Source: Gerris lacustris (Eukaryota > Arthropoda > Insecta > Hemiptera > Gerridae). From it: a DNA stretch of 64,000 bases. Below, piece after piece: positions 43,580 through 54,064 of this stretch. The position numbers and the translations under genes were made by a program. Location of the stretch: contig OX578281.1 of the NCBI GenBank assembly GCA_951217055.1, positions 67,024,043 through 67,088,042 of the forward strand, given 5' to 3'. Below the pieces are notes generated by a model. It was not told the DNA's origin, ran no database searches, and saw only the letters and a program-made list of their open reading frames with translations. How positions within the stretch are numbered: the stretch's first letter is position 1; each line of letters starts with the position of its first letter.

Positions 43580-46056
43580 AAATCAAACACTTTAATAATA
43601 TGTTTGTATAGAACACCAGATAGTGATATTGAAATATTTTTTAATAAACTTGAAGAATGTCTTGATAAAGCTCTAAAAATGGCAAAATTTATTTATATTG
43701 TTGGTGACATAAATATTAATCAGTTACTTAAAGAGAGTAAGGATACCACCAGATTAAATAACATCTTAACTGCACATGGACTATATCCTACATGGGATAA
43801 AGTCACAAGACCAGCAAGTGGAACCTGTTTAGACAATATATTTACTAATATACCTGGTATAATAACGGAACAATCAGAATATCAATATTCCGATCATATA
43901 TCCTTACAGTGTCAGATCAAAAGAATAAGTAAGAAGACTAAACCAGAGCTAAAGGTAATCAAAAAAAGAATTTTTACTCAAGAGGGCTTAGAAAATCTTA
44001 AACACAATATAAATAGAGATATATTTAATAAACTTATAAAAGATAAAAACTGTGAAGAAGCCTGGGATTTCTTAGTGTCATCTATCAGCTCTGCTTTCCC
44101 TGAAAAAGAAATACAAATAAATACACAAAATAAAAATAAGAAAAAGATATATTCACCAAAATTAAAGAAAATAAGAGAAACTATACTTACCTTGACTTCC
44201 TTGAATCGAGATATTTCTTCTGCTATCCTGAAACAAAAAATTAAAAAAATGAAAAAAACATATAAAATGACATTAAAAGAAGAAAGATATAAAATAAATT
44301 CAGAATATGTTAAAAACAATGTTAAAGATCCTAAAAAAATATGGAAATACATTAATGATGAAACCAGTTCTAGTAATAAACTACAATGTATGTCGGAATT
44401 GAATGCTAAACAGCTAAATGATCATTTTACTGGAATAGGTAAATCCCTCTCAGATAAACTTGGAACCACAGTAAAAAAACCATCTAGTTATATGGAGAAA
44501 CCTAACTTGAATAGTTTATTTTTGTTCCCCACTGATGAAAAAGAGATCAAAGATATAATTTCTAATTTAAATTCATCTACATCAAACGATTCTTTTAATA
44601 TAAATAATAAACTAGTTAAAGCTATTAAAGATGTTATTGCTAAACCACTGAGTGAACTTATTAATTTATCTATGACTGAAGGTGTTTTTCCAAATTGCTT
44701 AAAAACCAGTAGAGTTATCCCTATATATAAGAAGGACAATCCAAATGATCCAAACAATTTTAGACCTATTTCCTTAACACCGATACTTGGTAAAGTTTAT
44801 GAAAAAATAATAAAAGAAAGGTTAATAAGCTTCATTAGTAAATTTAATATTTTAAACAAACACCAATTTGGATTTCGCAAAGGATTATCAACAGCAGATG
44901 CCATCAGAGCTATTACGGAATATATCTATGAAGCTTTTGAGAATAAAGAAGAGGTAATTCTACTTTCATGCGACTTAACAAAAGCATTCGATTGTGTTTG
45001 CCACAAAATTCTTTTAGAGAAACTTTACCATTATGGAATTCGTGGAATACCACATAGTCTTATAGCATCCTACCTAGATAATAGGAAACAGTATACTGAA
45101 TTTAGAGGTAAAAACAGCGAACCTACATCTATCACTCATGGAGTTCCACAAGGATCCGTATTAGGACCATTACTGTTTCTACTATATATAAATGACCTAG
45201 GTGCTTCTAAAGGAATATGCATTAAGTTTGCAGATGATACAACGTTTGCCCTAAAATGCAATTGCAGAAATTTTCTAGAACGTGATATGACTGAGATATT
45301 AGAAGAAGCTAAGCTATGGTTTACCACCAACAAATTAACCTTAAATGAAAGTAAAAATCAAAAATTGTTATTTACGTTAAAGAAAAAAGAAGAAATATAC
45401 TTACCTGTAAAGCTGCTGGGAGTCCAACTCGAGTCTAACTTGTCTTGGAAAGCTCACTTGACAAAACTTAAAGGATCTTTATCTAAAACATTATATCTTC
45501 TGAGAAGATTAGCTTTAACTTTTGAAACCAATATCTTGAAACTAGTTTATTACGCCCAGGTTCACTCTAGACTGTCGTATTGTATATCTGAGTGGGGGTC
45601 TTCTCCGCACAGTAATGACATCTTTATCTGTCAAAAGAAAGCTTTGAGGATCGTCTTTAGTGAAAAATGGAATGAGACCTGCAAGCTGCTGTTCATCAAA
45701 CATAAAATCCTTACTCTTCCATCCATATACATATTAAATCTGCTAACTACAATCCAACCTTACTACCAGCAACTAATTCAGAAGAGTCATACTTATCCAA
45801 CCAGAAATGCCAATAGAATCAATATACCAGCTCATCGTCTCCATCTGACAACACTATCACCGCACCATCAATCCATCAAGCTCATAAATAAGCTAGACAT
45901 AGGAATAGTTAATCTTCCACCAGATAATTTCAAGACACAAGTCAAGGAACTTCTATTAAGTAAAGCTTTTTACTCGGTTCAAGAGTACTTAGACTATAAC
46001 TTTTAGTTTAAAATCTCTTTTGACGTAGTGATGGCCTTGAACGAGGCTTACCACTG

Positions 46057-46105
<49 letters not shown>
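43580..46105 (+). mobile_element. 5'-truncated non-LTR retrotransposon (jockey/CR1-like LINE)
   Basis: The copy contains a long uninterrupted ORF2 fragment (43604-46006), about 70 bases of 3' UTR and a (ATT)n tail (about 46060-46105). The frame is open from the TAG at 43577-43579 and begins inside the endonuclease, so the 5' part is missing, as is usual for LINE copies truncated during target-primed reverse transcription. The intact 800-codon frame indicates a young insertion. Confidence 0.93.
43604..46006 (+). CDS. LINE ORF2 fragment: endonuclease C-terminus and reverse transcriptase
   Basis: The protein would nick target DNA and copy the element RNA. Residues 1-100 are the end of an apurinic-like endonuclease: YRTPDSD, GDININ (34-39), LDNIFTN and YSDH (95-98). 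About 365-615 is the reverse transcriptase: NNFRPISLTPILGKVYEK (384-401), HQFGFRKGLST (420-430), SCDLTKAFD (455-463), GVPQGSVLGPLLF (513-525), KFADDTTFAL (541-550), then LGVQLESNLSWKAHL. The catalytic aspartates (D457 and the FADD pair) are present. There is no RNase H, and the frame ends YSVQEYLDYNF. The first codon is TTG and not a true start; the reading frame extends upstream to 43580. Low-GC codon use and lysine-rich composition match the AT-rich surroundings. Without the endonuclease N-terminus and an ORF1 it is not autonomous. Confidence 0.93.
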   Translation: MYRTPDSDIEIFFNKLEECLDKALKMAKFIYIVGDININQLLKESKDTTRLNNILTAHGLYPTWDKVTRPASGTCLDNIFTNIPGIITEQSEYQYSDHISLQCQIKRISKKTKPELKVIKKRIFTQEGLENLKHNINRDIFNKLIKDKNCEEAWDFLVSSISSAFPEKEIQINTQNKNKKKIYSPKLKKIRETILTLTSLNRDISSAILKQKIKKMKKTYKMTLKEERYKINSEYVKNNVKDPKKIWKYINDETSSSNKLQCMSELNAKQLNDHFTGIGKSLSDKLGTTVKKPSSYMEKPNLNSLFLFPTDEKEIKDIISNLNSSTSNDSFNINNKLVKAIKDVIAKPLSELINLSMTEGVFPNCLKTSRVIPIYKKDNPNDPNNFRPISLTPILGKVYEKIIKERLISFISKFNILNKHQFGFRKGLSTADAIRAITEYIYEAFENKEEVILLSCDLTKAFDCVCHKILLEKLYHYGIRGIPHSLIASYLDNRKQYTEFRGKNSEPTSITHGVPQGSVLGPLLFLLYINDLGASKGICIKFADDTTFALKCNCRNFLERDMTEILEEAKLWFTTNKLTLNESKNQKLLFTLKKKEEIYLPVKLLGVQLESNLSWKAHLTKLKGSLSKTLYLLRRLALTFETNILKLVYYAQVHSRLSYCISEWGSSPHSNDIFICQKKALRIVFSEKWNETCKLLFIKHKILTLPSIYILNLLTTIQPYYQQLIQKSHTYPTRNANRINIPAHRLHLTTLSPHHQSIKLINKLDIGIVNLPPDNFKTQVKELLLSKAFYSVQEYLDYNF

Positions 46106-46108
<3 letters not shown>

Positions 46109-46660
46109 ATATTCAACTTTGTTTATAACCTGAACAGAACACTATGCAAGTACACAAGGAAGGAAGGGTGGAGGAAAACACTTTATGGCTTCATGAATGC
46201 ATTTTTATCTATATAACCCGAACGCACGTAAAAAATGCATGCTATGAACCCACCTTTATTTGTTAGGTTGGTGTCATTTTTATCAAATCTATATGTATAA
46301 TCAAAAAAAGTTGGGTCACGTCCAAGTGGACTTTTATACTCTGTTTACTCTGTCCAAGTAGCGACAAAATAGAGTCCATGCTGTGACCACATAACCCCAG
46401 CTTAAGTGGAAGTGTTCTATTCCAAGTATAAAAACGGGGTTGAAGGATGTTCTTGGAGCACAAGTATGCACTTGGGAGCCCACAATACGCTTATGCATTG
46501 CTGGCAAAACAAAAGCTGTAATTGGATCTAGAAAGAAGAAAACAGAATATATAATTTTAATAATCATGTGTCTTGAAATATTTTCATAGCGACCTTAAAA
46601 TCTTATTTCCATGCATTTTTCTAATTAATTATGATTTAATTAACATTTTATCGGTTCCAA
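46106..46660. other. Intergenic stretch without a recognised gene
   Basis: Only short open frames without family resemblance. Confidence 0.35.
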
Positions 46661-46686
46661 ACATAATTTTATACGCTGGGGAAGTG

Positions 46687-46694
46687 TGACGTCA
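46687..46694. promoter_or_regulatory. CRE-like site TGACGTCA
   Basis: A perfect CRE palindrome, TGACGTCA, followed by CTTACGTAA. It lies about 140 bp upstream of the ATG at 46833. A second TGACGTCA is at 47168-47175. These may bind CREB/ATF-type factors or may be parts of a repeat. Confidence 0.45.
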
Positions 46695-46832
46695 CTTACG
46701 TAAAAAAAAAGTGTGTGTTGTTACGTTGGCTAATCTGCGCTGGCTCATAACACAGTATACAACTGGGTTTTATCAGTACTATTTTATTTTATTATTATTT
46801 TCTAATATTTTTTATTAATTTAAGAATGAAAA

Positions 46833-46932
46833 ATGTCTCAATGCTTTGAATTTGGGTGCAACCATAGAGCCTTAAGAGATAAATGTCACTTTTACCGCAG
46901 TACAAATCCATTTTCTATGTGGCGTAACATCT
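46833..46932 (+). CDS. Possible first exon of a THAP-type zinc-finger gene
   Basis: ATG 46833 opens MSQCFEFGCNHRALRDKCHF followed by YRSTNPFSMWRNI. The start MSxC-x4-C with CNHR and KCHFYR, then a tryptophan, resembles the N-terminal half of THAP domains (C2CH DNA-binding fingers found in host proteins and P-element transposases). The frame stops at codon 36, but a strong donor T|GTAAGT lies at 46933, allowing a spliced exon of 33 codons plus one base. The remaining C and H ligands would be in a later exon that I could not find. A CRE-like palindrome lies upstream. It may be a host gene, a domesticated transposase, or a P-like element fragment. Confidence 0.4.
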
Positions 46933-46934
46933 GT

Positions 46935-47383
46935 AAGTAAGTTATCTTTTATATCTTATTTGAGTTATTTGTTTTATCATCTATAATGTATAAACTTATT
47001 GGCTTATTAATGATGTTACTGATATATGATTAGGTTAAAAACAGTGAAAAAAGATTTTAATAGAATATAAAGAGGAAATAACTATAAAATGCTTACAGAA
47101 CACAAGTAAATAATTGTTTGTTATGAGCCAAAAAAAGATAACCTGACGAAAAATCGTGGAGGGTGTATGACGTCACAGCAACCTTCGTCACTTTACGAAA
47201 CCTCTCTGACGCGACGTATTCTGTGCTTATGATATTAGTAAATGTCCAATTATAATAGAGATATCGTAACAGCAAGCTTATAAATGTGAGCTAATAAAGA
47301 TATCACGTAGATTGTAGATGAATTAATCATAATTGAAACTAATAATAAATGCCAATAAAGTACTCATTAGAGCTATTATCTAT
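46935..47383. other. Spacer after the THAP-like exon
   Basis: No second exon was recognised. A TGACGTCA site lies at 47168-47175 in a CG-richer patch (47155-47220). Confidence 0.35.
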
Positions 47384-47913
47384 CTGACCAAAAACCACTT
47401 GTGTGGTAAAAAAACACCCCGCCAAGTCTGAGGTCCAAAAAAGTTGTGAAATCAACTTTCTGTCCCGCCAAGTGATGTTGGCACTTTCTCCTGACCCAAC
47501 ACTGTCAACTTAGATATTTATCAGCTTCTTCTCCTTGGCGGTGTTCCTGCAGTACTTCCCAAAGTTAACTGGTTGTACCCCACGCATCCTCTGCAAAGAA
47601 AGTAGTAGTTGCACGGGGTCATTCCTTGAAAGCTTAATTTGTATATTACTTATTTCTATTTTATTTGCTTTTTGATAATGGGAAAGATTTACAGCAATGA
47701 TTATTGTGGCATCGAGAAGAGCCTTCAACAACATTGTTAAAAGGCTTTCCTCACACCGCCAAGGAGAAGAAGCTGATAAATATCTAAGTTGACAGTGTTG
47801 GGTCAGGAGAAAGTGCCAACATCACTTGGCGGGACAGAAAGTTGATTTCACAACTTTTTTGGACCTCAGACTTGGCGGGGTGTTTTTTTACCACACAAGT
47901 GGTTTTTGGTCAG
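47384..47913. mobile_element. Foldback element with perfect 161-bp inverted repeat
   Basis: Arms 47384-47544 and 47753-47913 are exact inverted copies over all 161 positions by direct comparison. Ends are CTGACCAAAAACCACTTG and CAAGTGGTTTTTGGTCAG. The motif CTTGGCGG/CCGCCAAG occurs three times in each arm. The 208-bp spacer shows no gene. No target duplication is visible in the flanks (TTATCTAT on the left, ATTTCATG on the right). The perfect identity suggests a very young insertion or active homogenisation. Confidence 0.93.
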
Positions 47914-48265
47914 ATTTCATGACTTTTTGTACGGTCCCTAAGGAAGGATTCTCTAAACTGTTTATTCCCACACATTAGAGTCAAATAAAAGTGAAGTTAA
48001 GAGCTGGACAAGGCCTATGGAGATTGGAGAACTATGAGACCTATGACATTGAAAGAACTTAACATTCTTATAGTAGCAACGTTGCTATCATTTGCGCATA
48101 TCCAGCTGGATCCTGACCATATATAAGTAACGAAGTGACCCCTTAATATTGTCTAAATTATATACCTTAATTATAAAGTATATATGTTAAAAGTAACTAA
48201 TGGTATAATTACAATAATATATATTATTATTACATTTATTGTTGATTATTATTATTATTATTATC

Positions 48266-48268
<3 letters not shown>
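47914..48268. other. Spacer without a recognised gene
   Basis: Nothing supportable apart from AT-rich sequence. Confidence 0.35.

Positions 48269-48350
<82 letters not shown>
48269..48350. repeat. (AT)n microsatellite
   Basis: About 40 AT units. Confidence 0.96.
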
Positions 48351-48355
<5 letters not shown>

Positions 48356-48421
48356 TGTATGTAATAATTATTTTTTATATGTAATAATATAATATAGGCT
48401 CACTACTTCGCATGACGCTTA

Positions 48422-48798
48422 CTTGGTTTCTCGCTCCACATTCAGCATAGGAATAAGTTGATTGATTGTAGGGGGGGGGGGGATGAGTGGGGGGGGGGGG
48501 GGAATGCACTAGGGCTCTAGACAAATCCAAAAAGCCCTCATTTATTAAAATCGGTTCAGTAGTTTAGGCTGTAGGTGCGTCAACGTTAAAGTGACTGTTC
48601 GCTAGCTTGGTTTCTCGCTCCGCGTTCAGCGTAGGGATGAGTTATCTAAATTTTTTTGATCTAGGAATATACTAGGGCCCTAGACGAATCCAAAAAGCCC
48701 TCATTCATTAAAATCGGTTCAGTAGTTTAGGCTGTAAGTGCGTCAACGTAAAATGAAGGAAGAATAAGAATAAGAATAAGAATAAGAATAAGAATAAG
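48422..48798. repeat. Tandem duplication of a dispersed repeat with (AAGAAT)n end
   Basis: Two copies (48422-48595 and 48606-48752) share CTTGGTTTCTCGCTCC, CTAGGGC.CTAGAC.AATCC, AAAAATCGGTTCAGTAGTTT-like and GTGCGTCAACGT phrases. The first has two G runs (12 and 13 G) missing in the second. An (AATAAG)n tract of six units closes the second copy, as expected for a retroposed 3' tail. Confidence 0.75.
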
Positions 48799-49640
48799 AA
48801 GTCATCAAAACTACCATTTTCAAACCTATTTTTCTCTACTTCTACTTGACCGATTTCGACATTTTTTTTTTTAATTTTGATCTACAGGACACGGCCTTCA
48901 AAGATATTAAAAAATTATTTAAGTAACTTGTATGTATTCCACGCTGCAGACCCTCAAAAACCCTAGTTCGTCACCTACAGTATATATACACTGGCAGCTT
49001 TTGTGAAATTTTAACTTTTTGACTTGGCGGGGCGGAACGCTGCTGCGTTCCTAAATAGATAACAAATTTTTTAAAGATAATAAACAATAATATACAACTA
49101 AATTAAATTTAAATTATAGTGATTGAATTATAATATTAAAATTATTCTTGAGATGGAAGAAGATAATATTAAATTAATTTGACGCCTTACCCTTATTTCC
49201 TAAATGAGGGGTAAAAGGGTTTAATGTGGCAGCAGTTTAAAAAGGGCAACCATGTGAGAGAAGGGGCTATTGATTTCACATTTCCCTCCATTCTAAGGCC
49301 CTTCAGCAACTCCTAGAGTGCTCTCAAGATTAAATAAAATATCAAATTTAACATCTAAATTTATTTAGATGTTTTATAAACCTTAACATCAAAATTAAAT
49401 AATGATACATATAATATCTAATAGAATAAAAAAAAGAAGTAATTTTACCTTAATTAATTTTTTTTTTTTTTTCAAACTATGTATAAGGTACTGTTTGAAT
49501 AATTAAGATTATACAAAAACGGTACTCTTTTACTTTGTTATCCACCATACAAGAAAAGAGGTGCCCCCTAAGCCTCTTTTAGTTTGTTACCCACCTATAT
49601 TATATTGATATCCAAAAAATGTTTAAAAGTAGGATGGCTA
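48799..49640. other. AT-rich stretch with LINE/SINE-like scraps
   Basis: GACTTGGCGGGGCGGAACGC at 49020 recalls motifs of the 47384-47913 foldback. No gene recognised. Confidence 0.35.
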
Positions 49641-50074
49641 ACAAATTTAATAAGTATTATGACAAAGGGATATTTAGTCCAATGTAATTTGGGACAAAGG
49701 AATATCACACTTCTGTGTATATAATTTCAAAATAATAAAGTAAAAAGAGTGCCTATAAAAACATTTGAAATCAAAATAAACTTAAAATCCAGTTCAAGTG
49801 AGAGAATAGCCAAATACAAATAAGAATTCTTTTATGGTCTAAATACAAACTATTTTATATTTTAATCTATTGAAATACATTTTTTTTTAACAAAAAGAAG
49901 TGACATAGTATTCCAAGACAAGCTGTCTTCTGAAGATACTCTAAGTTCTTCTTAACTGAAGACAGTTCAGCTCTCGGCCACCAAACCACACAGGCATATG
50001 AGAGAATAGGTCTGACTATTGCCGTGTATATCCAGTGTATTACCTTTGGCTTAAGGCCCCAAGATGACCTATAG

Positions 50075-50175
50075 CTAGGGTTACCATAATTTATGAAAGC
50101 TAGATCCGGACAGAGGGAACTCCGGGAAGGGGGGTCAAAAGAAAAAATGCAAAAAAAAAAAAATGTATATATACC

Positions 50176-50208
<33 letters not shown>

Positions 50209-50760
50209 TGAAATTGGGAAAATAAATAAGTTACAAATATATAATTATGTTATATATAAATTTATTGATATAATATTTGATAATATTTATTTATTAATAT
50301 CTACTTGTTATTACCTATTTATTAATATCATATTAAAATTTAGCTAGTATCTGCTGGGCCCATCATACTTTTCAGATGAAATAATTTTCCTTAGAAAAGG
50401 CTTGTAGTCATTTTTGATTTTGTCGTGGAATTCTGAGCATGTGATAATAGAATTTGCTTTAACATTAAGAAGCTCTTTTACAACTGACAGAGATAATCTT
50501 CCTCTTTCAGGCGTCCAAATAGACGCCATCATTGAAATAATACGTTCAGTGGGAGCCTATAAGTACCAGGCAGACACATGGCCAATTCTATTATTTTACA
50601 TATATTAAAAAGGAGACGTTTCTTCTAGAAAATGCTTCAAATATTTATTTCCATTTCTCATGAGTTTTCGGGGTTTCTTCTTTTGGTAGGGTAGCCTGTT
50701 TAGTTTTCTGATTTTTCTTAAAATCCGGACATTTCTCAAATCCGGACGTATGGTAACCCT
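50075..50760 (-). mobile_element. hAT element with transposase C-terminal remnant
   Basis: Flanked by ACCTATAG (50067-50074, 50761-50768). Ends CTAGGGTTACCATA and TATGGTAACCCT are inverted, with TCCGGAC repeats just inside. On the minus strand a frame of about 66 codons (50344-50541) reads PTERIISMMASIWTPERGRL, LSVVKELLNVKAN and CSEFHDKI, the C-terminal dimerisation motif of hAT transposases (ERvFS...R.RLS...LL.ik.N). The catalytic domain is gone. A T run (50171-50207) is internal. Confidence 0.88.
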
Positions 50761-50768
50761 ACCTATAG

Positions 50769-50985
50769 CCGGCACTTTTATAGAAAAGGGCCCCCACTTT
50801 TTTTTTTTAATCTAATATTCCTTCTGACAACCAAATACACACTTTTTTATGTAAAAGTGTGATATTCCTTTGTCCCAAAGCATATTGGACTAAATATCCC
50901 TTTTTCTTAATAGGTAATTAGACTAAGGAATATAAACTCTTCTGCATAAAAAACAAAAAGGGGGGCCCTTTTCTATAAGAGTACC
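50769..50985. mobile_element. Small TIR element inserted at the same site
   Basis: Arms GGCACTTTTATAGAAAAGGG and CCCTTTTCTATAAGAGTACC are inverted. CCTATAGCC occurs immediately left (50762-50770) and right (about 50986-50994), so the target repeats are the same short sequence used by the neighbouring hAT. The interior holds the dispersed motif GTGTGATATTCCTTTGTCCC (about 50856). Confidence 0.7.
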
Positions 50986-51345
50986 CCTATAGCCCTCCTA
51001 CACACCCAGAAAGCTGCCTGAGCTTTATTAATTTTGCTTTCTAGGTGACTTGCCCAGTTGAGCTTCCTGCCTAGAATAACTCCTAGATACTTAACTGTAT
51101 TTGACAGCTCGAGACTCTTTCCTCCCAGGTACAAAGTTGGAAGACCAATATTATAAGACCGTTGGGACAAAGGAATACCACACTTTTGTATAATATATAA
51201 TTTCAAAATAAAAAAAAGGTGGTTAACAAAGTAAAAGAGTGCCCATAGAAACATTTTAAATAAAAATAAACTTAAAATCCAGATCAAGTAAGAATAGCCA
51301 AATAAGAATTCTCCTATGTTCTAAATACAAACTATTTTTCAGCTA

Positions 51346-52244
51346 TTTTTATCAATTTTGTTTAGCTAACATTATAATTTAGTTTGTAATTACCACCGAA
51401 GATTGCAAATACGCTGAAACCGATATGGTAAAGTGTTGAAAATACTTGTGATTTAGACCAATAAAGAAGTACTTAATATTTAAATAGTGTTTTTTAGTTA
51501 TTAAATTAAATATGTGTAACTATCACAAAATATCGGTCGAAACTACGAATTGTTTTGTTCTAGTCTCACTCAACAGCTTAGGTCATGGCAGGAAGGAAGT
51601 TATTATCCGGCCACTTGTTGGTAAATTTCCTATTGTTTTTTTTTCCTTGTCTTTTTAAAGTTTATTCTATATGATCTTTTTTTTCTTTTAAAAGGAAGAT
51701 TTTACAAGGTTTAAGAATAATAATAAATACAGTAATATTTGAAATACTGTATATTTGACAGAGGCAGATTAGAAGATACCAGTGAATGAAAAACCAGTTC
51801 AGGAGAATCTGATTCGGTCTCTTGCATTGCAATAACTCTTCTGCTTCATCACCTGCTTGAATTCTCCAACTTTAGTGGTCAGTCAGTTAGTCATTGTTAG
51901 TTATCCACTGTGGTTCCATGCCCTGCTAAGGCTGGCTTGTGAAATAATACTAATACCAGATCGGTGAGAAGTTGTAAATTTGATCAAATATACTCATGCC
52001 ATTATACTTTGTTATTCTGACAGCGTGGGAAAAAAAAAAATAATAATAAAAACAGGAAGGGAGCCAATGAGAGCTTGAGATTTTGGCGGGTAGTAGGTAG
52101 GGCAAACTAGGCAAACAAAAATATCACTGGATAACCTTAAGATAACAACCTAGTGGTTTAATTTTTCTCCTTACATAGGTTGGCCAATCTGAGCTGTCAG
52201 ATTTACAAAGTATAATGGCATGAGTATAGTTTCCTATTTAACTC
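51346..52244. other. Intergenic stretch; one Penelope-like phrase
   Basis: ACCGAAGATTGCAAATACGC followed by TGAAACCGATATGG near 51398 has the AAGA-stem-GAAAC order seen in hammerhead-bearing terminal repeats, but it is weak. No gene recognised. Confidence 0.35.
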
Positions 52245-52320
52245 ATAATGCTGGGAGAACACTCTGAACATGGGTCCTACCTTAGTATTGAACCTGGACT
52301 GCATCCTAGGACAAGTGGAT
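52245..52320. repeat. Fragment related to the 53-kb SINE tail
   Basis: ATGCTGGGAGAACACTCTGAAC and GGGTCCTACC..AGTATTGAACCTGGA correspond to GATGCTGAGAGAACTCTAAG and GGGTCCGGGAATTGAATCCAG at 53013-53053. Confidence 0.55.
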
Positions 52321-52357
52321 GCAAATGCAATCCCTCCTTGGTACTCCTCAATATTTA

Positions 52358-52755
52358 CTATAGGTTTGTTCCAACCAAGCAGTGTACCGTCTGTGGGATC
52401 GTCATGGACATGTGCAATGGATAAAAGCCTTTCCAACCCGGACAGGGATCGTTTGCAAACCGTTTACTGTATGATCCAAACGATCCTCTGACAATATCAA
52501 GTGCTAGTTTGTATGACATGCGTAGTTATGCTAATCGTCACAAATGCCAACTGGAAGGTTCCCTAACTGTTAGGTTTCCTTGAATGTTTTTAATACGGTG
52601 CGAATTATAGTTCTAAACCCGTTCCAACCTGACATGATTTTATTACAGTACAATGTTAACGCATGCATAAAAACCTGCCCTAAACGATTCCCAAATGATC
52701 CACGGGACGATACAGTGGACGGTACAAATAAGGGGGATGGAACAAAAATTAGTTG
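52358..52755. mobile_element. TIR element with TAGGTTTGTTCCAAC ends
   Basis: The left end TATAGGTTTGTTCCAACC and, on the right, the inverse of TTTTTGTTCCATCCCCCTTA share further ACCGTC...GATCGTC blocks about 40 bp inward. The same end motif occurs at 507 and 61921. Non-coding. Confidence 0.55.
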
Positions 52756-52964
52756 GTTGTACTGTAGCAAAAAACCTCATAAAGCCTACCTATGCTGTTA
52801 CACAACAGAGTAGTTTATTCAATTAGTCCATCATCAGTGCAAAGCTGCCTGTGAAGGGCCTAAGCATGCTAAAGAGCTTTTATATCTATATAACATGTAA
52901 TGGATGATATGAGGTAAGTTTGTCACTCCATTAACTGTATGAACCTTACAATTGACATATGCAA

Positions 52965-53150
52965 CTAGTTAGTCACCACTTTATATAAACAGCTACCCAT
53001 TTATCCAGAGTGATGCTGAGAGAACTCTAAGCTGGGTCCGGGAATTGAATCCAGATCTGTAGCGACCCATCCGAGTTATGACCACTCCCAATGATGATTA
53101 ACATTATTAATAGGAGACCCGACTGCTTTCCCATCAGTGCTACCCAGACC
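52965..53150 (-). mobile_element. tRNA-derived SINE
   Basis: On the minus strand the head reads GGTCTGGGTAGCACTGATGG (box A-like TAGCACTGATGG, complement of about 53131-53142). A box B-like GGATTCAATTCCCGG (complement of 53039-53053) follows, then a tail towards 52965. Box spacing is longer than in a tRNA, as in the 12.2-12.5 kb element, and the two heads share the CTGGGT(G/A)GC start. Confidence 0.6.
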
Positions 53151-53979
53151 TCAATCATCAGTGTTAGGTGTCATAAAAAGAAGAAAAATACAGCTGATGA
53201 TGGTCAATTAAAGTAGTAGAATTGTATTATATTAAGCATTAATTATATTAGCTTGTCTATCAATTAATCAATCCATTAGGTGTAATAGTTTATCTGACGA
53301 TACCTTAAATTTTGTAATTACTCAACCTTCTAATGCGTTACATTAAAGTAACTTTTTTCCGTGGTAGGCTGTGAAAGAGTAACTTTAGAGCCTAAAAAAC
53401 ATAGCTAAAATCCATTTTTTCATTACGTGGACTTAAAAAATCTTTTCATTACTACCAGCATGAAAAAAATGTTTTCTTTCGTGCTGGTAGTTATCAAAAC
53501 TTCCGTTTTAGCGCTGCAATCTTCGTAGATATGCTTGTTAGTACGCTTAAAATCCGCTAGATGTCAATGAGTTTTATTTATCTTTTGTTATAGTGTAACC
53601 TCTTTTTAAGGTTTCTTTTTTTTAAATCTTAAGTATGTGTTATTGTTATTATATTGATTAATATTTAATGTTTTTTCATTGTCTGCTCCCACAGAATAAA
53701 TTGCTTATGCTACACAACTGTGAAGTGTTTTTTTCTTTACTCACTTCACAGCCTAGTAACATAATATACTATTAATTGCTTTGGATGGGTAATCTTTTGT
53801 AAGAGTAATAGGTCATTAATGCAACAAAGACTAATTTAAATTACTCTATGGAGGAACTATTCTCTAACTCTAGGAACTATTCTTGTTCCTTGAAAATCAA
53901 GAACAAATATTAGATTTTCCATCTAAACTATATAAAATTATTATTCCACAATACACTACTTGATTATCTAGTCTAATAA
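53151..53979. other. Intergenic stretch without a recognised gene
   Basis: No supportable feature. Confidence 0.35.
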
Positions 53980-53989
53980 TACAGGGTTA

Positions 53990-54033
53990 TTGAAGCGAGC
54001 GTAAGCGAGCTTCTTACATTCAACGAAATATGC

Positions 54034-54064
<31 letters not shown>

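Larger units (their letters stand above)
49641..51345 (-). mobile_element. LINE fragment flanked by MITE ends and split by two transposons
   Basis: Minus-strand reverse-transcriptase thumb sequence occurs in two blocks. Block 1 (about 51160-50985) includes LGGKSLELSNTVKYLGVILG, RKLNWASHLESKINKAQAAF and CRRAIG. Block 2 (about 50080-49920) includes WGLKPKVIHWIYTAIVRPIL and SYACVVWWPRAELSSV. They are the two sides of one continuous domain, interrupted at the same place by elements at 50075-50760 and 50769-50985. The WGLKPK...VRPILSY phrase is typical of LOA/I/jockey-type LINEs. Both outer ends carry a direct repeat (49670-49880 and 51163-51345: GGGACAAAGGAATA.CACACTT ... TCTAAATACAAACTATTTT). 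Confidence 0.8.

Noticed and set aside
43978..45333. Minus-strand frames across the 43.6-46 kb LINE
   Set aside because: They are antisense shadows of the reverse transcriptase frame.
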